Of a stretch of 64,000 nucleotides of DNA, positions 19,454 through 32,056 are shown piece by piece. The translations under genes and the position numbers were made by a program. This stretch comes from Euonymus europaeus (taxonomy: Eukaryota; Streptophyta; Magnoliopsida; Celastrales; Celastraceae), in NCBI GenBank assembly GCA_963580455.1, contig OY756964.1, positions 3,286,001 through 3,350,000 on the forward strand, given 5' to 3'. Position 1 is the stretch's first letter, and every line of letters begins with the position of its first letter. The notes beneath the pieces were generated by a model. It had not been told where the DNA came from. It made no database searches and was given only the letters and a program-made list of their open reading frames with translations.

Positions 19454-22156
19454 GAGATCAATGGTGATAGGATCTCAGCAGTTTGATTGTACACATAAAA
19501 TTTTATGTGCATTATATAAAGTTTACTCAATCACTAAATTTTGTGCGTACAAACTCAACAGTGGAGATAAAGAATCTCAAACTGCGGAGTTATTTTATCA
19601 TTTTCATATAGATGTATTGTTGAAGCCATCGACTCCACATGGTGACATGCAACCACGCGTTACCTCATATAGTCATGTGCCATCCCATTTATTATAGTCA
19701 ACTATAGTTTTAGTTTGAATAATGATAACGGCTATAATTTTCCAATTTATTATGAGTTAATTATGATTTTAATTTGTACATTTTTCATCCTTATCTCGCG
19801 TCATCATTTCTTTTTTATTTTTGTCTCACAATAATAAGTACAAAGTTTCACCACCATCAACAACAAAATAAAATTTCATTTTGATGAGGTGGAAGAGGAG
19901 AAAACGCACGGCCTCATCACATTTGTAAAAGGAATCTTTTATTATAATGAAAAATTAATTTTATTTATAATAATTTATTTTAATTGTCTACATCTTCAAA
20001 TTATATCGTGTATTATTACTAGTTCAATTATTTATCATATTTTAGATGTGATGATCTTGTTTCTTCGCAAATGAGAGGGAGTATTTCTTTTTAATCAGAC
20101 TTAAGGGTATAATCTTAATAATAATATCTTAATTGTACATGTGGCATGTAACACGTGTGTTAGTGCTGCCACGAAAGAATTACAATCACTTCTGTACGTG
20201 CATCCTGCCAATAAAAAAATAAATACGACTACACGTTGGAAACTAATAAAAACTGAAATTCCACCTCATCAAAATAAAATCTTAATTTATTGTTGACGGT
20301 TGTGAAACTTTGTCGTTATCATTGCGATACAAAAACTAAAACATAATTGACTCCGAATAAATTAGTTGGCATATGTGGACTAGATGAGGTAACGACTGGT
20401 CTATGCCGCCACGTGCAGTCCATGGCGTCAAAACCAGTCTATTTTTTGTTTTGTCTGTGAATAAAAAGCCAAAACTGTGCACGCGAGACACGTTTGGGCT
20501 CTTTGTTAATATAACCGCAAACACAATGTGAATTTTGAGCAAGGATGGAAAAAGGAAAAAAAAAGATGGATAAAATCGAAATTGACTACATTTGATTGTT
20601 TTTTTTTAAATAACACATTTTATACTAAAATTCAATCAAAAGTCGATATAACCGACCAACTGACGAAATGATTAGACCAAAATATATAAAAAAAAATCCA
20701 CCAAAATTGAAAAATATGAATGCTAAAAAAATATATATCAACACATCAATATTTACGAGAAAAACCCAGCAGGAAAAATCATAGGATGTCTATAGACACC
20801 GAGCTTGAAGCAATTTACTATATCAAACGGGTTACAAAAATGTCCCTAGAGTTAAGATCCACACCACCTACTCTAGTTTCTCGCTCGAGTCACACCATTC
20901 ACCCAACCACAAGTAAATGCTCTTCACAGGTGCTCCGGAGTCCCACTAAAGTTTTAAAGCTCCAAGAACATGCATCTATGCCTTCAAAGTATGATCGATG
21001 AGTGCATGAAGTTAAAACAAAAAACAACTCGCTTAAAAAAACTTATGATTGCCGTTTAGAGTATGCAAGAAAAAGACACCAGTTGTTTGGTTACCAATAA
21101 CAATATATATAACTTATGTAGGAACCAACCAAACCCTAAATTATTGCCTAAAATATATGGATAATATTAACCCATGAAATTAGTAAAAAGATTTTGTCCC
21201 AATCTAGTAACCAAAACCACAAAAGATAAGGAAATTATTATCTCTAAAAAATAAGAAAACATAATTCTTAAATAAGGATAGATAATCATCACTAAAACAA
21301 ATTTGATTTTATTATAATCAATTTATCCAAACCAATTAAATAAATAAAATCAATTACCAATTTTCATATAACATTAAATCACGTAAAACCTTAAATGCTG
21401 TTTTTTTATATAAAAAAAACTGATGCTTATATAAGCTATGTGCAACTTACCCGAGATCACTAGTAGGGTACATGCGGGTTACATGACAATTTTATTTGAT
21501 CTTCAGCTCTAAATCAACTTGTATTATAACATAATGAGGATCCCAGCTATTATAAATAGAAATATTACATTGATCAAGCAATGTGTTACAAAATAAAACC
21601 TTACAAAAACCGACCATCGACACTCATAATCTTGAGAAATTAAGGATGATTATAATATTAAAGATTCCAATAGGAGAGTCACCCTTGTTCGACTGCTAAA
21701 TTATTATTCTGTGACTCCATGCGTGTATAAATTTATAGGAAAGTTCTCTCATACGGACTAAACATGCAACCCTAAATTACCGATCCGTGTTTCGGCCATT
21801 GATTTGCAACAATTTTCAATCTTCTTGATTTCAAAGGCAAGCCCAATGATGATACATGCTTCTGGCGACTATTTCTAGTCATGACTTCGGGTGGTAACAA
21901 CACTTCCAGTAATTTCTGGTGAAGATCTTGATTTCAAATTAACTTTTTTATTTTAGTGAAATGAATTGTGGGGGCATTTTTTTTTAATAACAAAAATATG
22001 TTCTTATGAAAAAATTAGTACCTCTAGATCCTACTCCTTCAGACAAAATTGGTCCAAACCAGTCAAACCCAATAACACAAGACTTACGTTCCCCCTTCAA
22101 TAAAAATCTCTCTCATTATCAAAACAAAATAAAAACGGGCAGCCACGTACCTTCAC
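19454..22156. other. AT-rich intergenic DNA between CslB copy 4 and the CNOT9-like gene
   Basis: No gene recognised in 2.7 kb. Contains a repeat (20250-20340) shared with 9892-9990, many A/T runs, and short open frames without protein character. The strand change of the gene order occurs here: copy 4 and the CNOT9-like gene are divergent, so their promoters lie at either end. Confidence 0.6.
20250..20340. repeat. Short dispersed repeat shared with 9892-9990
   Basis: Ordered shared words ACTGAAATTCCAC, TCATCAAAAT, then a G-G-C-tract followed by CTTTGTC and GAGA/GCGATACAAAAAC. It lies upstream of CslB copy 4, as the other lies downstream of copy 2. Identity of the element unknown. Confidence 0.45.
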
Positions 22157-22166
22157 TATATATATA
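22157..22166 (+). promoter_or_regulatory. TATA box of the CNOT9-like gene
   Basis: CACTATATATATAAGGAGG lies about 165 bases before the ATG. A T-rich stretch ending TTTTATAG (22317) before GTGATCC may be a 5'-leader intron acceptor, which would explain the long leader. Inferred from sequence only. Confidence 0.5.
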
Positions 22167-22327
22167 AGGAGGTACACACAGATCCTGTACGTTCTTCTTA
22201 CTCACCAACCCCCGCGAGGATTTAATCTCACATTTCCAGATTAAGAAAAGAAATTAAGACTAATGCTCCTTTCCTTTTCTTCATTTTTTTTTTCTCTTTC
22301 ATTTTATAGGTGATCCAGTGAGAAAGT

Positions 22328-25300
22328 ATGGGGAGCAGACCATTTTCTTTTGCTTTCTTGAATGGAATTTTTGCAGAGGGCTCAGGCTCGGGCTCGAGCT
22401 CCAGCTCAAGCTTCTTCGGTGTTGAACCAATAGGTCCGCCACAGCCGGCTTTTTCTGTGCTGGAGATGGTCAAGGCCATCCAGAATCCTGGCACCCGAGA
22501 GCGTGCTCTTCATCTCCTTTCAACGGTATATATGTACAAATCATCACCACCTTCTTTGTCATTTGATCTTAGTTGATTTTTTCTTTGTTTGGCTGCCGAG
22601 AAATCTGGCTTGATGATCTTGTGTTAATTAAAAGCCTTTGCATGTCGCTTTTGCTGTGTTGATCTTTTAAACGAGAGCGCTACATATAATGTGATGAAAT
22701 GAAGGTTATTTTATGTGATTTCATTTGGATTAATTAAATTGATGTATACAAGAGAGAACTTGTGTAAATTTAATTTTTAATCATTATTTGGTTCCTTTTG
22801 TTGCTGCTTTTGATGAATGAAAACGATTGAATTTTATTCCATATATGGATAATTGGATTGTGATGTGTTTCTGTAGATTTAATCTTAATCCTTGTACTGA
22901 AGAAACCGGTTTCTTCTTTGATTTATTGTCTTAAACTTATTGACATTTGGCTAGAGTTATGTTGTATGAATTGTTTTCAATAATGCATGGTTTGTTAATC
23001 GAGATCTTCTAGGGTTTGTTTTCAATGGAGGGTTAATAAAATTAAAGGGTTTATGCATGTGCTAGCCACCATGAAATAGTTGGCGTCTATCCCTTTTCAA
23101 TGAGATAGACAAACTTGATTAGAAGAGAAAAATAAATACTTGTAGAGGTGAGGGAAGAATTCATCATTCGATATTTACAAAGCATCTCTGCGAGAGTAAA
23201 ATTTTATGCTATCGTTGTGATTAAGGTGGATAAAATTTCAAAATTGCATTGTAATGAACAAACTTAATACTTTAAAACTTAGTTACAACACATGGCCTAG
23301 CGTGGAAAAGATCCCACATTTTGAAAAGAGTTTATATTAGATTATCAAACCCGAAAAATTTAGTATTAAATTTTCCTTCATTTTGAAGTTTTCTTGAACT
23401 TTAAGCATTGAAATTATATATGAAATAGGGCAAGCCAAGCTATAAATTGAGATTTCATTGAAAGAGTAAGGAAGGATTGACAAAATGTCAAATGAAATAT
23501 TTCAAAAGTGATGGTGTTGGTATATAGTTATGAAGACTGTACCACACTATTAATAGTTGTTCAATTTATGCATTCTTTGTTTGCTATGCCACATTTTAGA
23601 GACATTTCTTCCTCGTAATTAGCAAAATTTTAACATTAAAGAGATGGAGAGGGATCCAATCTGTTGAGAAAAAGTCTTATATCCAGGATCTAATAGGCAG
23701 GTTATAAGTCCATGAATTTTGTTAACTTAGTAAGATACGTTTAAATTTATAAGCCTTGAAAGATCCTGAAAGGCCATGGAAATCCTGTGGCGGGATGGGC
23801 TCGGAAAAAGGAAAAAAATCTTATAATGATAGTCAAATTTAAGGGCGTCCATTAGTGGATCCTAACACAATCTCCCTTCCTCAGTGTTATTGATTTTAGT
23901 GAGTTATTTTGCTTGTTAATACTTTCTTCATCTTAAAATCATCTTCATCCTAAATCATTGTATAAAAAATGCATCATTAGTAATCTCTCATTACATTTTA
24001 CAGTATAAGGATAGTCGCGGATATCACTTGGCACCGCTATTGTGGAGAACTAATGGTACTATCGATGTACTCTTGCAGGTATATATGTATATATAGTATT
24101 ATAACTGGCTTAATTATTTGTAGAAGCTTTGTATGTAATTGTGTTTCCTTGGCATATGATTTCTTCTTTTCATGCAGTACGACAGGCATTTGGTTTTGAT
24201 ATTTCAATTCTGGTTCTAAAGGCTCCCTTTGTTCGTCATACTAATCATCAATGCCTGTAAGATTCACCATTCACGACCGCGATCATCATCGCTGCTTATT
24301 TTCTTGTAACTGTAGGAAGTAGCTGCAACATATCACTTATTGTCAACACCACAGCTGACTGATAGAGTAATCACTCGATTGTGCAATGCTCTTTCTTTGC
24401 TTCAGGTTAAGTTTGCTGCTTCAACTTCTTCGAGTATTCCTATTTCCTATTGTTTTATTCCGGATATTATTCAATTAGATTACTAAGTGTAGTTACACAT
24501 CTAAACAATCTGTGCCGGGAAACGACCTTGATGATTACTCATTAGATATATACATCAAGTCATTAAAGAAATTCCATGCATCTAAATTGTTCAGTAAATG
24601 AAGATCTTATTGATGATTGGAACATGAGCATGGAAATGGAGATCTTGCTGATATAACATTTTTTTGTTGTTGCAGAAGGTAGCTTCCCACCCCGAAACAA
24701 GGCTGCAGTTTATGAGAGGTAATTAAGCTTTGAGTGCGTATTAATTTGTACTAAGCAAACTGCAAAAGTGAAAATGGCTGGCATCATTGAATACTTTCAG
24801 ATCTTCATGAATGTTTTATTTGATATCTTCTTCAGTACCCTTCTTTTGATTTCCTCTGCATATATATATATGCCGGTTTAGGGTTTAGAGGTTCTTATGA
24901 GTGGCTATTCTATGAACTTCATTTTTCTGCTCATCATACAATTCTTATCACTAGCATCGCGACGTGATCGGCCAGGATTATCCATTCATTTGCTGAATAT
25001 TAGGAACATTATATTGTAATCCTTTTCATTTAATTCCCTTGCTGCAGCTGACATACCAAAATATCTCTACCCCTTCCTCAACATCACGGAGAGGGATAAG
25101 GCTCATGAAAACCTAAGGCTTACCAGTTTGCTAGTTATCGTTTCCATGTTGAAGGTTTGTAGTTCCTCCTATTCCATATCAGTTCCAAAATACACTAGTT
25201 TTCATGTATAATATACATTATTTTTTTCATTTCATTTACAAGCTAATCCTGCATTTTTCACTCTTAGTAGACTAGTTTTACTCACTTTATTTAAACAAAG

Positions 25301-26552
25301 AGTTCCCCATTAATCCACAGGATGACAGCAACAACGAAGTAGTACTATTCCTTCTCAGAAGTGAAGTATTGCCTTATATCCTTCGCTGCATGAACGTTGG
25401 CGCTGAATTGTCCAAAACAGTAAGATCCTCTATTTTGTTTGAACTGTTAATTATGAAAATAAAAAATGAGACTAGTCTCGGGTATCTCCTAATCGCTATA
25501 TATATATATATATGATCACTCCATTTGCAGGTTGCGGTGTTTATAATTCACAGGATCTTACAGAATCGGAAGGGGCAGAAATATATCTGCACTGTCGCAG
25601 AAAGGTCTTTTGCAGTGGCCAAAACATTAACAAGGATACTTGATGAACTCCCCGTCCACATATCCTCCAAAACGCTGCTGATGCACATCATTTCTTGCTA
25701 CGCTACCTTCTCGGAAAATGCAAGGTAAGCGAAAGATCGATGTAACTCCTCTTAATTTGTTTGATGGCTAAACTAACTTTTGCAGCTACTTATTGCTGCC
25801 TCTGGCTTCTTTACTGTGAATTGTAGGCCATGTGATGGAGTAGTTGCTTGCTTTCCAAAGAGGCTAGTTGATGGTACCTTTTATCACATAATGAATGTAA
25901 GTTTTTGAAGAATATAATCTTGATCATCACTCTCTAATCAATGTTCTGAAAATCGAACCGGTCAGGACACTGGCTTCCGGTTGAACAACCGGTTTAATCA
26001 CAAAAATGAAAATAGAGCATTTAAACTTTATATAACTAACATTATACAATTTTAACACAAATATAAGGTATCTACATATGTGGAAAACAAAATGAGCAAA
26101 AAAGAAGTGTCATAAACTTCAAAGTTTTAATTTATTTTATGATTTTTATCGGAATCTGATAACCAGCCGGTTTATTGGGTTGAACGGTTACCGGTTCGAT
26201 CCGATTTAAAACGAATTAATACGTCAAACCATATTATTTAATTTGAGAGGTCAAGCCAACTGGATATGTCAGCAGTTCACGGTCAACAGGTCCGGTCCGG
26301 TTCCAGAACATTGTCTGTAATGGCCTAAAGCTATGTTCAGAATTTTTAAACATTAGTTTTTTTGCAAAGACTGTAAAAAAACCTTAGGTGGGTAATTACT
26401 TGCAACTGACCCTTATGACTTAAGTTATTCCATCTCAGGATGATCCAGTAGCGAATGTTCAACTGAAAAAATTGGTTCAGAACATCCAAGGTGGAAGCAG
26501 GGCTAAAACTTATCCAGCTGAAGATGCAGTAGCTCGATTGATTGGGCGCTAG
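22328..26552 (+). CDS. CNOT9/CAF40 (Rcd1-like) subunit of the CCR4-NOT complex, divergent
   Basis: This is a CNOT9-family armadillo protein, a scaffold subunit of the CCR4-NOT deadenylase that binds NOT1 and recruits mRNA-decay partners in the cytoplasm. Nine exons in phase: 22328-22525, 24004-24078, 24316-24405, 24676-24718, 25048-25154, 25321-25419, 25531-25724, 25827-25896, 26439-26552, giving 329 aa (animal CNOT9 is about 300). The family signature is clear: YHLAPLLWRTNGTIDVLLQ, RLCNALSLLQKVASHPETR, ADIPKYLYPFLN, NLRLTSLLVIVSMLK, LRCMNVGAELSKTVAVFIIH. The N terminus is low in complexity (Gly-Ser repeats, residues 18-30) and the core is more divergent than canonical plant CNOT9, so it fits the Arabidopsis NOT9C type. 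Exon 4 is only 43 nt. Intron 1 is 1.5 kb and intron 8 contains a MITE. A normal NOT9A/B-type gene is presumably elsewhere. Confidence 0.9.
25939..26313. mobile_element. hAT-type MITE in intron 8 of the CNOT9-like gene
   Basis: 375 bp bounded by CAATGTTCTG and its inverse CAGAACATTG. The similarity continues inward through GAACCGGT on the left and ACCGGTCCGGTTC-like words on the right, with CCGGTT palindromes inside. The flanking 8-mers are TCTCTAAT (25931-25938) and TCTGTAAT (26314-26321), an 8-bp duplication with one mismatch, as expected for hAT elements. There is no open frame, so it is non-autonomous. It lies wholly within the intron and leaves the splice sites intact. Confidence 0.75.
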
Positions 26553-27618
26553 AAAACAGAAAGTTCCATCCAAAGTCAGCTGAGGCGCTTCTGGAAATCA
26601 GACAGCAGAAGCTTATACAACTTGTGGGATTTGATCAGTAGAAAAGACATGGTTTAATTTCATGTTCACTTATATATATCTACTGTTTTCTGTATGCAAA
26701 TTGAATTCGATGTTTCCTTCACGCTTTTGTTTTGTTCTGGGATTTGTACTGTGCTCCACTCTTCATGGAGGATGATATTTAAGCAATATGATTACGGTTT
26801 TCGTTAATTGGTTTTATGATTTTGTTCCATTTGGGAATATATTGAGGTTTCAGAAATCCGATTAATCATCAAGGGTAATGGTTGAATTAGGGAGAGAATG
26901 GTAGGCAACTGATGGATTGGGGAGAAATGTGGAGTCTTGGGGAGACTCGAGGAAGTGTTTGCCAAGAAATGTGGGAGGAAATGGTGTGCGGGGATGGAGG
27001 ATGGGGCCATGGAGGTAATGATTTTGGGCTTTGGGCTTCGTATTTACTGGGCTAAATGTGTGGTTTTTCTGGGCTTATTGTTTGGGGTTGGATGAGCTAG
27101 CTCTGATTTGAAAGCCGAAGTGCAGGATCTAAGGAAATGGCAGCGGTTAATCTCGTAAGAATCCGAAAATTTCCCAGTCGTGCAACATCAAAGAAAAATT
27201 GCAAGGGCTTCGATGCAACAGAGCATCCTTAATCTTTTGGGTAAAACTCACCCTCATGAGCAGCCAAATTAAAACATATAAGCAAAATTTTAGTCAGCTA
27301 CAAGAGCAAATCTGCTTCTTTTTCTCTTCATTTTTCGACAAGTAACCCGAGGTGCTCTGCCATGCTTGATTATAGTACACAAACAACGGCAGTCTGACCC
27401 GTCGTTCGGGTAAAGTACATTTTACAAAAGCTATGATCAAGACAGAGACGAGCTTCAATTTTATTAGAGTTTCACACACCCTGCCCAGCCAAACTAAAAG
27501 TTGCTGGTCAAAAAACCAAGAAATCTAAGCCATCTAGCATAGAAAACAGATTGATAAACATCATAAAATGTAGAACAAATTAAATCAATGATAACTATTA
27601 CCAATAAAGAAATCTGAT
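26553..27618. other. Intergenic DNA between two convergent genes
   Basis: The 3' ends of the CNOT9-like gene (+) and the DxW-repeat gene (-) face each other across 1.07 kb. No gene is clear. A 33-codon frame at 27137-27238 starts MAAVNLVRIRKFPSRATSKK and is basic, but nothing else supports it. Confidence 0.55.
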
Positions 27619-30201
27619 CTAATCTTTAGAGAATGAAGCAGAACCATCTAGTTTAGTGGGTATTGAGAGTTTGTTTTCAAGCATAAACGAAAGATCATGC
27701 ATCTGTGACATCAGCGTCTCCACATCTCCATGTTTTGTAACTTCTTCAGCACTCTCTCCACCTCTGACATTTACATCAGCCATCCTGAAGCAAGTAACAA
27801 AACATATCAGAATAGTTACTAGGCTATCTATTTATTTTAAATGCCAAAGGTTCACATCTAATCTGCCCTTACAGACTCCTAATTTAGAAGAGAAATGCAA
27901 ATCATTGAACCAGTCAATTACAGTATAGCATGTTGCTTTGAAGCTCATGGGTGATATAATCCATTCAAGAAATTAGGCAGTCTGTGTACACATACCTCTC
28001 AGAAACCGAAGCTTCCAACTGCACAGCATTGACTTCTGTAGAGCTGCTTTCATTCCTTGGTACTCCTGGAGAAAACTCTGGTTGGAAGAAGCTGCCAAAG
28101 TCGAAATTCTGTGATTGATTTTCACCACTGAACAAGTTTATTTCGGAGTTCTGTTCACCAGAGGTTTTCACGTGGTTGACTGTTAGTCCCGAAGAACTCT
28201 TCAAAGGATCATGCACCCCAGTTAAGCTAGGGAAGCCATCCCAATCAACCAAATCATCGTCTTTTCCCATGGCCTTGTTATCTTGCAAGCTGTTGGCGCT
28301 GCTGAAGAAGCTTGCTCCAGGTGAGGGCATCATGTCATCAACAGTCGGTTTCCCAGAATTCTTAGATGGATCTTGCACACTTGTAGAGCTCGTGAAATCA
28401 TTCCAAACATCAAAAACATCTTCTTTATCTGTGGTTTTGTGATTTGGCAAGTCCACGGCACTACTGAAGAAGTTCATTTCTGAAGCCAATTCGGCAGAAG
28501 GTGCCAGGTGATTAACGATTGGTGTAGAAGAACTATTGGGATTATCTTGATCACCAGTGGAACTGGTAAAATCATTCCAAGCGTCAAGTGAATCATCAAC
28601 ATCCATGGCTTTATCCTCTGACTCCTTGCTTTCACTATTTTGCCATTTATCTCCTTGAGTCCCATCAACACTGGAAGAAGAAGCATTTTCATACTCCACT
28701 TGTCCAGCATGAGTGACATTTATGGCTACTTCAAATTGCTTGTCCTCGCCAGCTATGACAGACTTGGATACATTCTGTGTATTATGCGAAAACCAGTCAT
28801 CTGTGTTGGATGCAAAAGAAATTGCAGCCTCCTTTGCATTTAAATCAGAAGGATCTACTTTAGATCCAAACACTGTATCCAAGTGACCAGAAAGATCCAC
28901 TGAGGAACTAGGAAAAACATCAAATGATTTGGACTCCTCATGATGAGTTCCAGAACTGGCAGACTGAAAATCAGCCTCCCAACCAGCAAAAGAGCCATCT
29001 TCCTTAGATCTTGGAGCTGTCTCAGAAGGCTGAACATTTTCAAAGAAGTTGAGATTGCCATTACCCACCTCAGACCTCACACTTGTTTCAGAATGCTGAA
29101 TATTCTCAAACGAGTCAAGGTTGTCGTTACCATGCGAAGTAGTACTCCCAATAATTTCATTAACTTTCTTTGGTGCTATTCGCTCTTCCAATGTATCGGA
29201 AGCATTCCTTTCCTTTCCTTCAGCAAAAAAGTTGTCAAGATCAACTCCAGCCAAGTTTAAACTACTTTGTTGCCAAACAGAAGGCCCTTCTGAAACACTA
29301 GACCCAAATTTCTCTGACTCAGAAGTATATTTTATTACTAAATTTAAAAGATCAGACAAGGGGAATTCATCTTCTGTTGCATTCCGTGTTCTGCTGGATT
29401 CATTTGTTTCAGAGAATGGTCCGACAATCTCCTGCAAGACAGCATGCTAATTAAACCTTCCGATTAAAGATCAGCACCACATTTTTGCAGATTACATTGG
29501 AGCTCCGCATGGAAACTGAACTAGATAGAAAAGACAACCACACAAATGATACGATCAAAAGCATTTTCTAAGTGAATAACCAGCAACGGTGCAACACTCA
29601 ATTGTCCAAGACTTTCAACTTTTGTGCTTCAAGTTATAACGGAATTAAAATATTTTGGATAATACACGATTTAACTCACTATACGTCAATCAGGAAAAAG
29701 AATCCTTTTGTATCCCTGATTGAAGATAGGGAAACAGCATATATCACTGCATAAATGGGAGCACTTGTGTAGAAATTTCGCTTGTCGTGAGTAACAAAAG
29801 GCAGTAATAAGTTCACAAAGTCAAATACTATGAATTTAAGGAACACAGAGAACAAAGCAGGCACACAAAAGCTGAATTACCGATCCATCTAAGTCGAGGG
29901 ACTGAAGTAGCCAGCGACACCCCAAAGTGTTCCTGAAGTTGATGGCCTCAGGAGGCAGGTCCTTGCTCTGTTCTCTGCCACAGAAAACGCAAAACAGTGA
30001 ATCTATTCCCCTAAGAAGCCTCCCTTTGCAATGTTTGCACCGGAGGTACGGCGGCGACGGGTCGAGCTCGGCGATGGATTCTTCAGCCGATGGGAGATCA
30101 GGAAGTGAAGGATCGTCCGGATCATAGGAGGAGAGTTTCGCTTGTTTCCGAAGTGAGATCTGGAGATCGTTAATTAGATTGTGTGGGATTTGGAACGCCA
30201 T
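27619..30201 (-). CDS. Plant protein of unknown function with N-terminal zinc ribbon and DxW repeats
   Basis: Three exons join in phase: 30201-29881, 29431-27996, 27784-27619, giving 640 aa. The N terminus (residues about 50-85) has two CxxC knuckles, CKHC and CVFCG, 17 residues apart, which suggests a small zinc ribbon. It is followed by the conserved-looking segment NTLGCRWLLQSLDLDGSEIV. The middle is acidic, Ser/Asn-rich and largely disordered. It contains repeats of about 50 residues built on DAWNDFTSS, DVWNDFTSS and VDWDGFPS, plus related units GWEADF and DDWFSH. The C-terminal exon ends in a heptad-like segment (ETLMSQMHDLSFMLENKL). I think it belongs to a plant-specific uncharacterised family, possibly the one labelled DUF7815, but I am unsure of that name. 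W-x-x-F/D-x-W motifs recall peptides that bind clathrin-adaptor appendages; that is speculation. Splice sites are canonical. Confidence 0.8.
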
Positions 30202-30357
30202 TGTTAGGGCATTTGAGATCTCGTAACTGATCTCGATTGGAGATAGTCGGCACGAAACAGCCAGGTTTCAGCTCCTCCAAACGACGACGTTACAGTAAAA
30301 CATGGGTAATTCAGTTATTCTATCGTCTTTTACTCAGGACGCCTGGCAGCGGGGACA

Positions 30358-31040
30358 ATAAAACGATATTTATAAAATATTTGTATATTTGAATTGGATT
30401 TTGTTTAATTTTTTTGAGATATTGATTAAATATATTTAAATTTGTTTAAATTAAAAAAAAACAATAATTCTATTTAGAGTATGGTCCCAACAATTAAATT
30501 GAATAAATTTTTGTTTTTGAAATCTAACCTATAATCTAAAATATTTGTGTTTGTATATGGAATTTGGACATATAATTTATGTCCAAATTTGATCTAAAAT
30601 GAATAGAACAAATTCGATCATTCTGACAAATAGAGTTTCGCTACTCCTATTAACAAGTATCGGCTATTGGGCCCCACCGCGTTTATTGTGATTTTCAAAT
30701 TACTAATTTAGTATGGTGATAAAATTCTATCAAATTCAGATTAAATCAAGTTTAGACATAAGTTATATGTCTAAAATTTAGATCCAAAACACAAAAAATT
30801 TTGATTTAAAACCGAGTTTGAATCCAAGCATACAAATATTGTCTGAATTAGTTGTCCAGACCCTAACCTAAGTTGAATTATTGTCTGATTTACTTGCCCG
30901 GATTTAATTTAATTCGGGTATGGTCAATCAAGTATATCTCAAAATATAAACTAATTTGGATCCATAAATGTAAATATCTCGTAAATATCCTATGTTATCT
31001 GATCCGTACTTGAATTTTTGTCACCCATCTAATTTAGGGA
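30358..31040. repeat. Dispersed AT-rich repeat, copies B1 and B2 as a foldback
   Basis: B2 (30715-31040, + orientation) is a good copy, with AATTCAGATT, ACATAAGTTATATGTCTAA, GTCTGATTTACTTG and AAATATCTCGTAAATA words in order. B1 (about 30358-30640) carries the same words in reverse complement, for example TTGGACATATAATTTATGTC. The two face each other across about 75 bp, so a transcript through here could fold into a long imperfect hairpin. Confidence 0.6.
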
Positions 31041-31162
31041 CTTGATTGCACAAAAAGTAAAATGAAACTACTCTATTGAATAATAGTACAAAATTCGAAG
31101 GGTCGTTTGTCTTATTAGGGCATTCACAATGGTGTATTTTTGTTGAGAAATATGTTTTTAAG

Positions 31163-32056
31163 TAGAGATGAAAACAAAAATCGATCCATGTACTATCTGC
31201 AGGGTATCCGATCTGTTTAAAATCTGAAAGCTGATCCCATAGGGTTTGGAAACGGTTTTGGTTTTTATTTTCAAATTCATCACGATTTTAGGTCAATTTT
31301 GGTATTTGATATCAGGTTTAGGGTACCCGAACCAATTAATAAATGATTAGAGTACCCGAACCAAAACTAGACCAAGAATCGTAACCGACTCGACCCTACC
31401 CTTAATTACAAGTAAATTCTTAAAAATATTAATAAATATGTTAGATAATGATTAAAACCCTACATGAGTATAAAAAAATAAATCACTTAACCACTAATCT
31501 AATTTTTTTTTTGTTATAGACTTTCATAGTTTATAAATATATATTGAATATGAAATTTGGTTGAGCTAAGTAATGTTATAAATGTCACATGGATTCATAG
31601 TGAATATAATTAAATTAATAAATAAATTAAATCACTTAGCCACTAGTTCAATTATTTATTTTTGTTCGATTGTTGATGTCGAATGAGTAATATAGTAGTA
31701 TCATGTAGTTCGTTTGAAAATTAGACTCTTTTTCTATTTATATCTATTTGTATTATTATATCTTTTATTATTAGTAAGTATCTTAGACTTATAAAAAATT
31801 ATGCATTATATCTTTAAATATATTTTTAATACATGATTCGGATTTCGGGTAAGGTTATACATGTTTGGAAACGGCTATCAAACCAATTATGTAAAATATT
31901 GACAAAGTTAAATGATAAACGGGTACCCGACGATAAACGGTTTCGTTTTTTGAAATCTATAAGATTTTTTATGACGGTTTTCGTATAGGGTACATTAAAT
32001 GATAAAGATTTGGTATTTTCTTTATTGAAAGGGTATCCGATCCGTTGTCATCCCTA
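31163..32056. mobile_element. hAT-like non-autonomous element
   Basis: 894 bp starting TAGAGATGAAAAC and ending GTTGTCATCCCTA, an imperfect terminal inverted repeat of the TAGGGATG type common in plant hAT MITEs. Sub-terminal GGGTATCCGATC words occur in opposite orientation at the two ends, and GGTACCCGA words lie inside. The flanking 8-mers TTTTTAAG and ATATTAAG match at six of eight positions. No transposase frame. An old insertion. Confidence 0.6.

Noticed and set aside
28176..29450. Plus-strand frames across the DxW-repeat gene
   Set aside because: They are shadows of the long minus-strand exon, whose three exons join cleanly.
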